Made by a program: the position numbers and the translations under genes. A DNA stretch of 64,000 bases from Nocardioides baekrokdamisoli. GTDB taxonomy: Bacteria; Actinomycetota; Actinomycetes; Propionibacteriales; Nocardioidaceae. Of this stretch, positions 7,190 to 14,710 are shown one piece after another. The notes below the pieces were generated by a model. That model worked only from the letters and a program-made list of their open reading frames with translations. It did not search any database and had not been told where the DNA came from. The stretch is taken from contig NZ_AP019307.1 in the NCBI RefSeq assembly GCF_003945325.1, forward strand, positions 1,798,001 to 1,862,000, written 5' to 3'. The number at the start of each line of letters is the position of its first letter. Within the stretch, counting starts at the first letter, position 1.

Positions 7190-7530
7190 GCGACGCAGCG
7201 CACTCGATCCTCTGGACAGCAGGGATCATCCTGTTCGTCATCCTCGCGATCTGGCTCGGCGACAACGTCAACGTGTCCCCGGGCGGCATCGTCCGTCAGC
7301 AGCCCAAGGAGCCGCGACCACTGCTCTGGTGCGACCCCGCGACCGGGAACGTCTACCAACGCGACGACGCCGGCACCTGGACACTCGCCGACGCCGGCGC
7401 CCGACGCTCCGCTGGTCGACCGGACCCGACCGGCCAGATGGCATCCCAGGCCGACGACGCCGCCACGTTCCCGTACCTCTGGGATGAAGCCCTCCCGTCG
7501 CTCGTCGCACGCGAGAGCGGTGCCGCATGA
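7186..7530 (+). CDS. Membrane-anchored hypothetical protein
   Basis: 114 residues from ATG 7186, overlapping the ParB-like stop. One N-terminal hydrophobic helix (residues about 8-25, LWTAGIILFVILAIWLGDNV) suggests an anchor with the rest in the cytoplasm. The soluble part contains LLWCDPATGNVYQRDDAGTW, a small beta-like repeat. No family recognised. Fourth member of a chain of overlapping genes. Confidence 0.65.
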   Translation: MSDAAHSILWTAGIILFVILAIWLGDNVNVSPGGIVRQQPKEPRPLLWCDPATGNVYQRDDAGTWTLADAGARRSAGRPDPTGQMASQADDAATFPYLWDEALPSLVARESGAA

Positions 7531-7784
7531 CGGGCAACGACGCCACCCTGAGTGGCCCGCTCCTGCGTGCCGGCTGCGAACTCGTGGTGACCCACCAGCT
7601 CGCCTCAGCCACCTACCTGCACCGCAAGCTCGGGATCCCCTTCGATGGAGCGCTCGCCCTCATCGCTGAACTCGAGAGAGCCGGCGTCATAGAGCCCCAC
7701 AACGGCATGGCCGCCTCCCGAGGGATCAGGTACAGGGCCGACCAACTCCGCGATGCTCTTGCGGCACTGGAAGGGGCGAACTGA
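7527..7784 (+). CDS. FtsK-gamma-like winged-helix protein
   Basis: 85 residues. The pattern ASATYLHRKLGIPFDGALAL, IAELERAGVIEP matches the FtsK gamma winged helix, which reads short oriented DNA motifs (typically Q-x-S-x-L-Q-R-K in FtsK). Stand-alone versions occur in actinophages and actinobacterial elements and probably regulate transcription or replication. It overlaps both neighbours. Confidence 0.72.
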   Translation: MTGNDATLSGPLLRAGCELVVTHQLASATYLHRKLGIPFDGALALIAELERAGVIEPHNGMAASRGIRYRADQLRDALAALEGAN

Positions 7785-8062
7785 TGGGTGACCTCAACCT
7801 GCCGTTCGAGGCACACGACCCGACGCCATTCATGGATCAGGAGTATTTGCTCGCTGGTGGCGTCGTCGTCATGCCTGCGGTCGTGAGACCGCCAGGCATC
7901 GACCCACTGCCAGCACTGGTCTTCCGCTTCGCTCGAGCTGACGGCGAAGGCTTTTACACCGCGACCATGCTCGCGACGGCCGCCGACGACCTGAAACTCC
8001 TGACGCCATTGATCGCACAAGCCGTCGACAGCGCCGTGACCACGGCCCAGGCGGCACGATGA
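7784..8062 (+). CDS. Hypothetical early phage protein
   Basis: 92 residues starting at ATG 7784. It has a beta-rich middle (EYLLAGGVVVMPAVV, PALVFRFARADGEGFYTA) and a helical C-terminus (LKLLTPLIAQAVDSAVTTAQ). No recognised motif or membrane segment. Position within the overlapping early operon is the main evidence that it is real. Confidence 0.62.
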   Translation: MGDLNLPFEAHDPTPFMDQEYLLAGGVVVMPAVVRPPGIDPLPALVFRFARADGEGFYTATMLATAADDLKLLTPLIAQAVDSAVTTAQAAR

Positions 8063-8406
8063 GCAGCCCAAGTCGCCGCCGGCAGCGCAAGGAGAAGGCG
8101 CGCCAGCTGCGGCGCATGGAGGCGCTGCTCAAGCAGTCCGGTGTCCGCCTCGAGCCGTGGCAGCGTTCGCGGCTCGAGGCCGCGATCGCGCAGGAGAAGC
8201 TCGAGGACGCGGTACAGGTCGACACGCGGTCACGCGTCGCAGAGATCGAGCGGTTCCGCCATCTTCAGCAGGTCATGGACGCCCTGATGGTCAACGGCCA
8301 CGCCTTCGTGAGCACGCCGCGACGTGGCGGCCGCCAAGCACTCCAGAACCTTGTCGCCGCGGAACTCCGATCCCGAACCAACCGCTCCGAGGGAGAGAAC
8401 CAATGA
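8059..8406 (+). CDS. Basic hypothetical protein upstream of replication initiator
   Basis: 115 residues. The N-terminus is very basic and helical (SSPSRRRQRKEKARQLRRME), followed by EALLKQSGVRLEPWQRSRLE and a second helical part. It could bind DNA or RNA. The stop overlaps the ATG of the HTH replication protein (ATGA). No family recognised. Confidence 0.62.
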   Translation: MSSPSRRRQRKEKARQLRRMEALLKQSGVRLEPWQRSRLEAAIAQEKLEDAVQVDTRSRVAEIERFRHLQQVMDALMVNGHAFVSTPRRGGRQALQNLVAAELRSRTNRSEGENQ

Positions 8407-9263
8407 GCGGCCACCTGATCGGGTGCGTCAAGGGCCAGAACCTGGCACCCAGCCACAAGCTCGCGCTCCTGGCGTTCGCGGACTCAGCCGACGACCGCAC
8501 TCACATCGGCTTCGCCGGCTACGAAGGCGTACAGGCCTGGACCGGGTGCTCCCGAGCACGCGCAGCGAAGCTGATCAAGGACCTCGTCGAATGGGGGCTC
8601 CTGAAGCGCCACAAGACCGCTAGGCCCGGCCAGCGAGCCGAATACGTCGTCTTCCCCGCCGGCTGCTGCGACGTCCACCGCACGCCCGCCGAGGAGCCGC
8701 CTCTCGACCTCGAGCACATCGCTCGCGCTGCTGGCGTCGACGTCGAACGGGTGCGCCAGATGTTCGACGCGATGGCGCGCGTACAACTCGACGCCGAAGA
8801 CGGATATCCACAGGAAAACGGGTCTACAGGAATGGACACGTCGAGCGTGGACGCGTCTACAGGAATGGACCCATTTGGCGGCGCGTACACCGAAACAGCC
8901 GCTGAGGCTGTGGATAACCCGGGAATGGGTCCACAACGGGTCTCGGAGTCACGCTCAAATCGGAACGCCTTCACTTCTTCAAACAACAATTCCCCCCTTC
9001 CCCCGCCGGCAAGCCGGCAGGGGCGATGCCCGGCACATCCCAACGGCCGAGCCAACTGCCGGTTCTGTGGCACCACGCCACGCCAGATCGCCGCAGCAGC
9101 GAAGAAGGCAGCGGCCGACCAGGCCGCCGGCACCAAGGTCGCCAAGCAGCTCGAGAACCGCGTGGCCGCAACCGAGCGCAAGCGCAACGCCGCCGCCGTG
9201 AGCACCGGCATGGCCAAGGCGCTCCAGGAGCGGGCACGACTCGACCGTGAGGCCGGCCGATGA
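8403..9263 (+). CDS. Replication-initiator-like winged HTH protein
   Basis: 286 residues. The first 90 residues (APSHKLALLAFADSADDRTH, GFAGYEGVQAWTGCSRARAA, LIKDLVEWGLLKRHK) form a winged HTH like that at the start of phage replisome organisers and of many actinophage DnaD/DnaA-like initiators. A low-complexity linker with repeated STGMD segments follows (about residues 139-158). The C-terminus is a zinc-like knuckle (CPAHPNGRANCRFCGTTP) and an Ala/Lys-rich helix. Probably binds the phage origin; an origin was not identified. Confidence 0.7.
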   Translation: MSGHLIGCVKGQNLAPSHKLALLAFADSADDRTHIGFAGYEGVQAWTGCSRARAAKLIKDLVEWGLLKRHKTARPGQRAEYVVFPAGCCDVHRTPAEEPPLDLEHIARAAGVDVERVRQMFDAMARVQLDAEDGYPQENGSTGMDTSSVDASTGMDPFGGAYTETAAEAVDNPGMGPQRVSESRSNRNAFTSSNNNSPLPPPASRQGRCPAHPNGRANCRFCGTTPRQIAAAAKKAAADQAAGTKVAKQLENRVAATERKRNAAAVSTGMAKALQERARLDREAGR

Positions 9264-10537
9264 GCGGCAACGCCAAGCACCAGACCGCGATCGCTACCGC
9301 CGAGGACCGGACCATCGGCCTGCGGGCCGAGATCTCTGAGTGGATTCGACTGATCCTCGAGGCCACCAGCCACCTCGAGGCGCTCGTCGATACCAAGCAG
9401 GCGATCGCGATCGGCCACCAGAACGCCGACACCGCCGCCGCCAGGGCCAAGCAGGAAGCCACCGACCGGAAGGCCGCTAGGACACCCGTCAGTCAGCTCG
9501 CAGACGCCCGCCCGGGCCTCGACTGGCTCCGCGCCGTCCCGGGCCGCGCAGGGGCCAACACGAAGACGCCAGGCACGATGCCGGCACTCTCTGCGCTCGC
9601 CGAGATCTCCTTCACCCTCCAGCACAACGTCCGCCGCATCGGCCGCAAGCACCTCCTCGCAGTCCTCGAGGCTGAGCAGACCGCGATCGAGGACCACGAG
9701 TACTGCATCTGGCCACCACGACGCCTCGCCCTCACGGTCGACCACGACGCCGGCAGCTACCAGGTCACCCAGGTCCTCGCCGCCAACGACGTCGTCTGCG
9801 CCTGGCCACGCCGCTACTTCGTCCACTTCAAGCAGGGCGACGAGAACGGCATCCGCCACCTAGCGCAGCACCTCACCGCCCTGGCCGCCGTCCTGAACAA
9901 CCGCCGCGAGCTCCACGCGATCGTCCGCGACCTCGAGCACCTCCACGACATGGCCACCACCGTCATCGACGGCGAACCCGCCAAGCAACCCGCACCACGC
10001 CCCACATGCCCCTGGTGCGGTCGCGACAGCCTCGTCCTGGTCAACCGCGACCCGAAGAAGCCGTGGCAGACCTACAAGGTCATCCGCTGCGAAGGAACCC
10101 ACCCCTGCGAATGCCCAGGCGACCGCGACTGGTGCAGCTGCCACCGCAACGCCACCGCCAACCGTCACGAATGGGTCAACGCCGGCCGACACGGATCCGC
10201 CGGCGCCAGCTTCAGCCTGCTCAACGAACTACAGAACGACTACGAGGAGATCAGCCGCATGGAAACCGCCGCTCTCGACGCCGTCGACCGGATCAAGCAG
10301 CTGCACACACCCATCGACATCTACCCGTGGTCCAGCTACTGCCAATCGCCCCAGGAGCACGGCAACGCCTGGATCGAAGCCGAGGACGGCCCCGACGTCT
10401 GCACTGCGTGCGAGCCACGAGCCACGATCTGCGCCCATTGCCGCAACCACTACGCCGAGAACGACCTCGACTGGGGCACCTACCCCTGCCCGACCATCCG
10501 AACGCTTGAGCCACCAACCGAAGGAGAAGACCGATGA
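9260..10537 (+). CDS. Hypothetical zinc-finger phage protein
   Basis: 425 residues. The N-terminal half is helical. The C-terminal half has at least three cysteine clusters: CPWCGRDSLVL, CECPGDRDWCSCHRN and CTACEPRATICAHCRNHY, each able to hold zinc. Proteins of this layout are common in actinophage early regions, but their role is not established. It overlaps the second ParB-like gene by 4 bp. Confidence 0.72.
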   Translation: MSGNAKHQTAIATAEDRTIGLRAEISEWIRLILEATSHLEALVDTKQAIAIGHQNADTAAARAKQEATDRKAARTPVSQLADARPGLDWLRAVPGRAGANTKTPGTMPALSALAEISFTLQHNVRRIGRKHLLAVLEAEQTAIEDHEYCIWPPRRLALTVDHDAGSYQVTQVLAANDVVCAWPRRYFVHFKQGDENGIRHLAQHLTALAAVLNNRRELHAIVRDLEHLHDMATTVIDGEPAKQPAPRPTCPWCGRDSLVLVNRDPKKPWQTYKVIRCEGTHPCECPGDRDWCSCHRNATANRHEWVNAGRHGSAGASFSLLNELQNDYEEISRMETAALDAVDRIKQLHTPIDIYPWSSYCQSPQEHGNAWIEAEDGPDVCTACEPRATICAHCRNHYAENDLDWGTYPCPTIRTLEPPTEGEDR

Positions 10538-11619
10538 CGACCACAGCCACCGATACGCCGAAGATCATCATCAACACCCCGCCTGGCACGCAGGCCGGGA
10601 TTCTCGAGCGCGTACTGAACGCCCCGCACCCACGGATCGCGCTCCCCGAGATCGCTCACCACTTCGACATGTCGCTGGCCGACCTCCAGACGCTTCTGAA
10701 CTACCGCGGCTACCCCAACCCCGGTGCCATGCGGAGCAGCGTCACAACCCTGCGCAGCCTGGCGAGCCCGTCGGCCCCACCGGACCGCGTGAACGCCATC
10801 ATCGAAGCCAACGAGCAGACCACGCTGGTTCGTGTCGCTGTCGCTGACCTGCAGCCGGATCCCAGCAACCTTCGGGAGGACGTCCACGGCCGATCTCCCG
10901 ACAGCAACGGCACCAACCGCATCGACGACATCGAGCAGCTCGCCGACTCCATTCGCGAGGTCGGTCTCCTGCAGCCCATCGTCGTCCGACGCACCGGATC
11001 CGGCCGATTGGTCGTCGTCGCCGGCCACCGGCGTCTTGCTGCCATCCAGCGCCTTCGCTGGACCGACGTCGACGTCATCGTCCGACCACCCATGCGCCCA
11101 GACGACGTCATCGCCGCCATGCTCATCGAGAACGGCCAACGCCGCGACCTCGACCCGATCGAGGAGGCCCGTGGAATCCGCCGCCTCAAGGCCGAACACC
11201 ACATGACCGACATCGAGCTCGCACGCAAGATCGGACGTTCGCAGTCCTACGTCTCGGCGCGACTGGCGCTCCTGAACCTCACACCGCAGGAACAGGAAGG
11301 CATCCGCTCTGGAGAACTCACCCTCGGCGGCGCGACCAACCTCGGCCGACTGAACGCCGGCAAGGTCCGCCACGGATCCAAGGGCAACATCAGCATCGCC
11401 CACTACGGACCAACCCACGAGCTCGCAAGCCGAGCAACCGCGCGCTGCAAGCGCCTCGGTCACACCCACAAGCTCGCCGGCGGCGTCGCCTGCGGACCGT
11501 GCTGGGAATCCGTCATCCGTGCCGACGAGCGCGACCACCTCCAGGAGCTCAACGCCCACCGCACCGACTGTGTGACCTGTGGAGAGCCCATCGACCAGAA
11601 TCACGCGGCCGAACTGTGA
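10534..11619 (+). CDS. ParB-like protein (second copy) with C-terminal zinc finger
   Basis: 361 residues. An N-terminal extension of about 90 residues with an HTH-like IAHHFDMSLADLQTLLNYRG precedes the ParB domain: VAVADLQPDPSNLRED, SIREVGLLQPIVVRRTGS, VVAGHRRLAAIQRL (GHRR at about 167-170), MLIENGQRRDLDPIEEA, then the HTH ELARKIGRSQSYVSARLALL. The end carries two CxxC pairs (CGPCW, CVTCG). It differs strongly from the first ParB-like protein, so this is not a recent duplication. Candidate binding sites lie 750 bp downstream. Confidence 0.87.
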   Translation: MTTTATDTPKIIINTPPGTQAGILERVLNAPHPRIALPEIAHHFDMSLADLQTLLNYRGYPNPGAMRSSVTTLRSLASPSAPPDRVNAIIEANEQTTLVRVAVADLQPDPSNLREDVHGRSPDSNGTNRIDDIEQLADSIREVGLLQPIVVRRTGSGRLVVVAGHRRLAAIQRLRWTDVDVIVRPPMRPDDVIAAMLIENGQRRDLDPIEEARGIRRLKAEHHMTDIELARKIGRSQSYVSARLALLNLTPQEQEGIRSGELTLGGATNLGRLNAGKVRHGSKGNISIAHYGPTHELASRATARCKRLGHTHKLAGGVACGPCWESVIRADERDHLQELNAHRTDCVTCGEPIDQNHAAEL

Positions 11620-11975
11620 CCGAGGAAGCAGCGCTCGCCACCGAGCAAGCACTGCTCATGAGCTACGAACTCACGATGCTGGACAGGGTAATTTCTGGCT
11701 CATCAACCCGCGAGCGACTTGCCCTCTATGACGCGGTGACCGCAATCGTCACCGCCCGCACCGCCGAGGCTCACGAGGCAGGCCGTCGCGACGAGGCCGA
11801 GAGCCGTGAGTGGCACAACAAGGTTGTCGCGCAGCGGGATGCTCTCTCGGGTCAAGTCGGACGGGTCGAGCGCCTCCTCAGGAGCGATGGCAACAGCGCC
11901 GCGCCCGGCTGGCATGCGGTGGTTCGGCACGCTCTGGCTGACCCACGCTCACGGGACGCCGAGGCGACGCCATGA
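11616..11975 (+). CDS. Hypothetical protein
   Basis: 119 residues from GTG 11616 (GTGA overlap with the ParB-like stop). Mostly helical and charged (RTAEAHEAGRRDEAESREWH), probably a coiled coil. No family recognised. It overlaps the tandem-repeat protein gene by 4 bp. Confidence 0.6.
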   Translation: MTEEAALATEQALLMSYELTMLDRVISGSSTRERLALYDAVTAIVTARTAEAHEAGRRDEAESREWHNKVVAQRDALSGQVGRVERLLRSDGNSAAPGWHAVVRHALADPRSRDAEATP

Positions 11976-12340
11976 GCATGTGGGCCGATGACGCTGAGGT
12001 GTGCGCCAACTGCGGACTCCGGGTCGAGAAGACGGGCGCATCACCCTCGGGATGGAGCCACTATCAAGGCGACGAGTCGTCGTGGATGGGACCGCGCTGC
12101 TTCCAACGCATGACATTCGCCGAGGGCAGCGGCAAGCGATGGACCGACCGCAACAAAGGGGACGCTGAGGTGTGCGCGAACTGCGGACGCCGGGTCGAGA
12201 AGACGGGTGCTTCGCCCTCGGGATGGAGCCACTATCAAGGCGTCGAGTCCTCGTGGATGGGACCGCGCTGCTTCCAACGCATGACATTCGCCAAGGGCAG
12301 CGGCAAGCGGTGGATCGACCGCAACTCTAGGGACGCTTAG
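11972..12340 (+). CDS. Internally duplicated zinc-binding protein
   Basis: 122 residues made of two nearly identical 57-residue units. Each unit contains EVCANCG, VEKTGASPSGWSHYQG, SSWMGPRCFQRMTFA and GSGKRW. Cys-x-x-Cys plus a later His and Cys could form one zinc site per unit. Units differ at about seven positions. The duplication is recent at DNA level, with period 171 bp. Last gene of the long overlapping early chain. Function unknown. Confidence 0.75.
   Translation: MSMWADDAEVCANCGLRVEKTGASPSGWSHYQGDESSWMGPRCFQRMTFAEGSGKRWTDRNKGDAEVCANCGRRVEKTGASPSGWSHYQGVESSWMGPRCFQRMTFAKGSGKRWIDRNSRDA
11990..12331 (+). repeat. Direct duplication of 171 bp (two copies)
   Basis: Unit 1 starts GACGCTGAGGTGTGCGC at 11990 and unit 2 starts with the same bases at 12161. 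Almost all differences between the copies are single bases, several of them silent. The duplication keeps the reading frame. Confidence 0.88.
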
Positions 12341-12368
12341 ATCGGCCCGATCCTCCGGGAAACTGATT

Positions 12369-12417
12369 GTGTTTACAAGTAGACACAGAGGGAATTGGCG
12401 TGTAAACTTGTAAACAC
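12369..12417. promoter_or_regulatory. Pair of inverted 18-bp dyad sites
   Basis: Site A, GTGTTTACAAGTAGACAC (12369-12386), and site B (12400-12417), which reads GTGTTTACAAGTTTACAC on the minus strand, differ at 2 of 18 positions. They are 31 bp apart start to start, about three helical turns, so a bound protein would face the same side. Both have partial dyad symmetry (GTGT-n2-AC-n2-GT-n2-ACAC). They precede a small gene with a strong ribosome binding site. Possible operators for a phage regulator or centromere-like sites for the ParB-like proteins. Confidence 0.6.
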
Positions 12418-12441
12418 AACAGAAGAAAGGAGGACCGCAAG

Positions 12442-12555
12442 ATGAGCGAATCTCAGATCGCGTTGCTGATCGCAGCAGCCAGCGTCATCGTCCAAGCGGT
12501 CGGGGTCTGGCAAAGCCGGAACCCGAAACGCAAGCGGAAGAAACGCAGGCGGTAA
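12442..12555 (+). CDS. Tiny membrane-anchored protein with poly-basic tail (37 residues)
   Basis: Begins MSESQIALLIAAASVIVQAV and ends with KRKRKKRRR. One hydrophobic helix is followed by a dense basic tail. AAAGGAGG lies 9 bp before the ATG, the strongest ribosome binding site in this region. It sits between the dyad sites and a strong hairpin, so it is probably a separately regulated transcript. Could be a toxin-like or lysis-timing peptide; function unknown. Confidence 0.6.
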   Translation: MSESQIALLIAAASVIVQAVGVWQSRNPKRKRKKRRR

Positions 12556-12561
12556 GCCAAA

Positions 12562-12590
12562 GCCCCGGATCGACGGTAACGATCCGGGGC
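12562..12590 (+). terminator. Strong hairpin, probable terminator
   Basis: Perfect 11-bp stem GCCCCGGATCG with CGATCCGGGGC and a 7-base loop, 6 bp after the stop of the 37-residue gene. No T-tract follows, so it could also be an mRNA-stabilising or attenuating structure. Confidence 0.55.
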
Positions 12591-12642
12591 CACGGCCCCA
12601 CCAGTGTCACACGGCCCTCCATAAACACGAAAGGATCAACCA

Positions 12643-12795
12643 ATGTCCATCATCACCAACCGAGGCGTGCAGGTATCAGCGGCGGCCGGCGCCACCCTTG
12701 CGGCTACCTCGGTCGTCACACCGCTCCCGTGGGCGCTCTGGGCCGCCTGGACAGCCCTGTCGCTCATTGCAGTAGCGAAGTCCTTCCGCGGATGA
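12643..12795 (+). CDS. Small membrane protein (50 residues)
   Basis: Begins MSIITNRGVQVSAAAGATLA and has two short hydrophobic stretches (residues about 10-25 and 28-45, the second WALWAAWTALSLIAV). GAAAGGA precedes the ATG by about 8 bp. Its TGA overlaps the next ATG as ATGA. Function unknown. Confidence 0.6.
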   Translation: MSIITNRGVQVSAAAGATLAATSVVTPLPWALWAAWTALSLIAVAKSFRG

Positions 12796-13010
12796 CGCAC
12801 GACGAGATCGTCGCCGAGCTCGAAGCGGCCGGGCGCGAGCTCGAGGCTGCCGACACTGCACGAGCAGCGGCCTTGGCGCGCATGAAGGCCGCGATGCTCG
12901 AAGGTGACAAGGACCAGCTCGTCGACGTCAAGACGATGGCTGCGGCAGCCGGCGTCAGTCGGGTAACGACCTACCGGCTGCTCGGCCGGACCAAGGTTGG
13001 CGATCGCTGA
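12792..13010 (+). CDS. Small HTH protein
   Basis: 72 residues. An N-terminal coiled-coil (IVAELEAAGRELEAADTA) precedes a Fis/resolvase-type HTH, VDVKTMAAAAGVSRVTTYRL. Similar small actinobacterial proteins bind DNA as dimers. Overlaps its neighbours by stop-start sharing. Possible late-gene regulator given its place just before the morphogenesis genes. Confidence 0.68.
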   Translation: MTHDEIVAELEAAGRELEAADTARAAALARMKAAMLEGDKDQLVDVKTMAAAAGVSRVTTYRLLGRTKVGDR

Positions 13011-13300
13011 TGGGCTACCAGGTCATCAAGCAGCCAGACGGCAAGCTCGCGATCTTCTCGAGCGGCACCGACCGTTGGGCCGTCTATGACGGAACTCCTG
13101 AGGAGATCATCCAGTTCTTCGTCGACCGAGCTGCCCGCGATGCGAAGCGGTCGGCTGAGCAAGTTGTGGATGCGGTGATCGCCGACGAGCCGAGGAGCAT
13201 CTACTTCCAGTTCGCGCTCACGTTCAAGGAAGCCGACGAGACCCACCGTAAGAGTGGCGGCGAGACTGTGCCGTTCGAATACCTCCAGCAGCATCCATGA
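13010..13300 (+). CDS. Hypothetical protein
   Basis: 96 residues, beginning MGYQVIKQPDGKLAIFSSGT, a beta-hairpin-like start, then helices with EEIIQFFVDRAARDAKR. Overlaps the HTH gene by one base and the next gene by 4 bp. No family recognised. Confidence 0.62.
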   Translation: MGYQVIKQPDGKLAIFSSGTDRWAVYDGTPEEIIQFFVDRAARDAKRSAEQVVDAVIADEPRSIYFQFALTFKEADETHRKSGGETVPFEYLQQHP

Positions 13301-13533
13301 CGGGCAGCAGCCGACGCCTGACGGCGGCCGAGTTGAGTGAGGCCACTGGTGTGCCCATCAAGCGGATCGAGCGGTGGCGCGCTCAGGGCTGGATCGCATC
13401 GGCCGGGCAGATCCCGAGCCGCGGCCGTGGGGCGCTTGCCCATGTGTACGACCCGCACGCGGCTGACGTTGAGCGCGAGATCGCTCGCTACCGTGAGCGC
13501 GGAATGAAGGACGACACGCCGACCAAGGGTTGA
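13297..13533 (+). CDS. MerR-like HTH protein
   Basis: 78 residues with LTAAELSEATGVPIKRIERW, RAQGWIASAG, then a basic loop and a C-terminal helix, the pattern of a MerR/excisionase winged HTH. Last gene before a terminator, so it closes the early or middle transcription unit. May regulate the late operon or act as an excisionase. Confidence 0.68.
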   Translation: MTGSSRRLTAAELSEATGVPIKRIERWRAQGWIASAGQIPSRGRGALAHVYDPHAADVEREIARYRERGMKDDTPTKG

Positions 13534-13596
13534 CATCCCGCCACGACGGTCCACCGTTTCGTACCATTTCGCCAGCGGGACAACTGTCTCCACACC

Positions 13597-13626
13597 AAGG
13601 CCGGGACGCATCAAGCGCCCGGCCTT
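13597..13626 (+). terminator. Terminator ending the early/middle unit
   Basis: AAGGCCGGG pairs with CCCGGCCTT (9 bp, 12-base loop), followed by CCTCGTTCT. It stands 63 bp after the MerR-like gene and before the late genes. Confidence 0.75.
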
Positions 13627-13729
13627 CCTCGTTCTCCTGGCTGGCCCACGCAATCCTCCGGGTCGGTGGCTCGGCCACGTTGAGCAGGCGATGCGGCCAG
13701 CCAGGACGACCCGGCCCAACGGAGCGGCC

Positions 13730-14032
13730 ATGACCACCACTTCGGATCCACGAGGCACGCGCGCCTGGCGCGCGCTCCGCGATCGCGTCGTCGCTGAGGA
13801 ACCAGACTGCACGCTGCGCCTGCCAGGCTGCACCCGAGCCAGCCAGACCGGCGACCACATCAAGCCAGTCGAGACCCACCCGCACCTGGCGCTCGAGCGG
13901 ACCAACGTCCGCGGCGCGTGCACCAGCTGCAACCGGCTGCGGGGAAGCATCCCCAACGAGTCTCTCGTCCTGGGCGACCCCACGACACACCGCGCACGAG
14001 CGCTTGACATCTTCAGGCCGCTCACTCCCTGA
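13730..14032 (+). CDS. HNH endonuclease next to terminase
   Basis: 100 residues. ATG 13730 has GGAG 5 bp upstream. The HNH domain reads CTLRLPGCTRASQTGDHI, with the DH pair intact, ERTNVRGACTSCNRLRG with the N and second CxxC. HNH proteins beside terminase genes are needed for DNA packaging cuts in several cos-type phages such as HK97. This one has a complete catalytic motif, unlike the early copy at 3814. It therefore supports a cos-type packaging mechanism, though this is inferred. Confidence 0.88.
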   Translation: MTTTSDPRGTRAWRALRDRVVAEEPDCTLRLPGCTRASQTGDHIKPVETHPHLALERTNVRGACTSCNRLRGSIPNESLVLGDPTTHRARALDIFRPLTP

Positions 14033-14179
14033 TCGACGGCCGAAAAATCTAGGCCCCCGGCCTTGCAGAGACGGAGAGAGGTCTGGCCGTCGTTATCCCC
14101 CCGGAGCATCGACAAGTTGACCTGAGCGCGTACTGCACGCCGCCTTATCTGTCAACCAGCGACGCGCCGGGAGGTCTCG
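14033..14179. other. Intergenic region before terminase, possible cos/pac site
   Basis: 147 bp between HNH and terminase genes. An 8-bp inverted repeat CGACGGCC (14034-14041) and GGCCGTCG (14085-14092) frames A- and purine-rich DNA. Packaging sites are often in this position in phages with an adjacent HNH gene. No direct evidence of cleavage. GGGAGG precedes the terminase small-subunit ATG. Confidence 0.3.
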
Positions 14180-14710
14180 ATGGCCAATTGCCTCCGTTGT
14201 CAGACCGTTATCCAGGGTCGAGCGAAGATCTGTCCCCCGTGCAAGGCGGGCACCGAGCCGCCGCTGGCGCAGGCTGAACCGGCCCCGACTCCCGAGGGCC
14301 TGCACCGCCGCGGTGCCGCTCTGTGGAAGTCCCTCGACCTCGAGGCTGGCACCCACCTCGGCGAGATCGGACTCGAAGCCTGTCGCGCGGCCGACCGACT
14401 CCAGGAACTCGACCGGATCATCGCCGGCAAGGGTGTGCTCAATCTCCTGACGTTCCGACTCCACCCCGACTGGTGGGATCACAACGGCGACCAGCACGTC
14501 AGCGTCACGGTCGGCTTCCAGTCCGTCCTGCAGGAAGCACGGATGCAGCAGATCGCCTTCAAGGAGCTCCTGAAGGACATCCGAGTCGCCAAGGCCGCCG
14601 CCGCGGCCAACACCCCGGCTGCTCCTGCGCCTGCCGCCCAGGCCGCACCATCGACAGGACTGGATCAGCTCGCGGAGAGACGCGCAGCTCGTGAGCAAAC
14701 GACCAGCTGA
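14180..14710 (+). CDS. Terminase small subunit
   Basis: 176 residues. An N-terminal zinc ribbon (CLRCQTVIQGRAKICPPC) precedes a helical core: GLHRRGAALWKSLDLEAGTH, GEIGLEACRAADRLQELDRI, matching the P27-type small subunit seen in actinophages. The Ala/Pro-rich C-terminus would contact the large subunit. The small subunit recognises phage DNA for packaging. Its end overlaps the large-subunit start by 20 bp. Confidence 0.85.
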   Translation: MANCLRCQTVIQGRAKICPPCKAGTEPPLAQAEPAPTPEGLHRRGAALWKSLDLEAGTHLGEIGLEACRAADRLQELDRIIAGKGVLNLLTFRLHPDWWDHNGDQHVSVTVGFQSVLQEARMQQIAFKELLKDIRVAKAAAAANTPAAPAPAAQAAPSTGLDQLAERRAAREQTTS

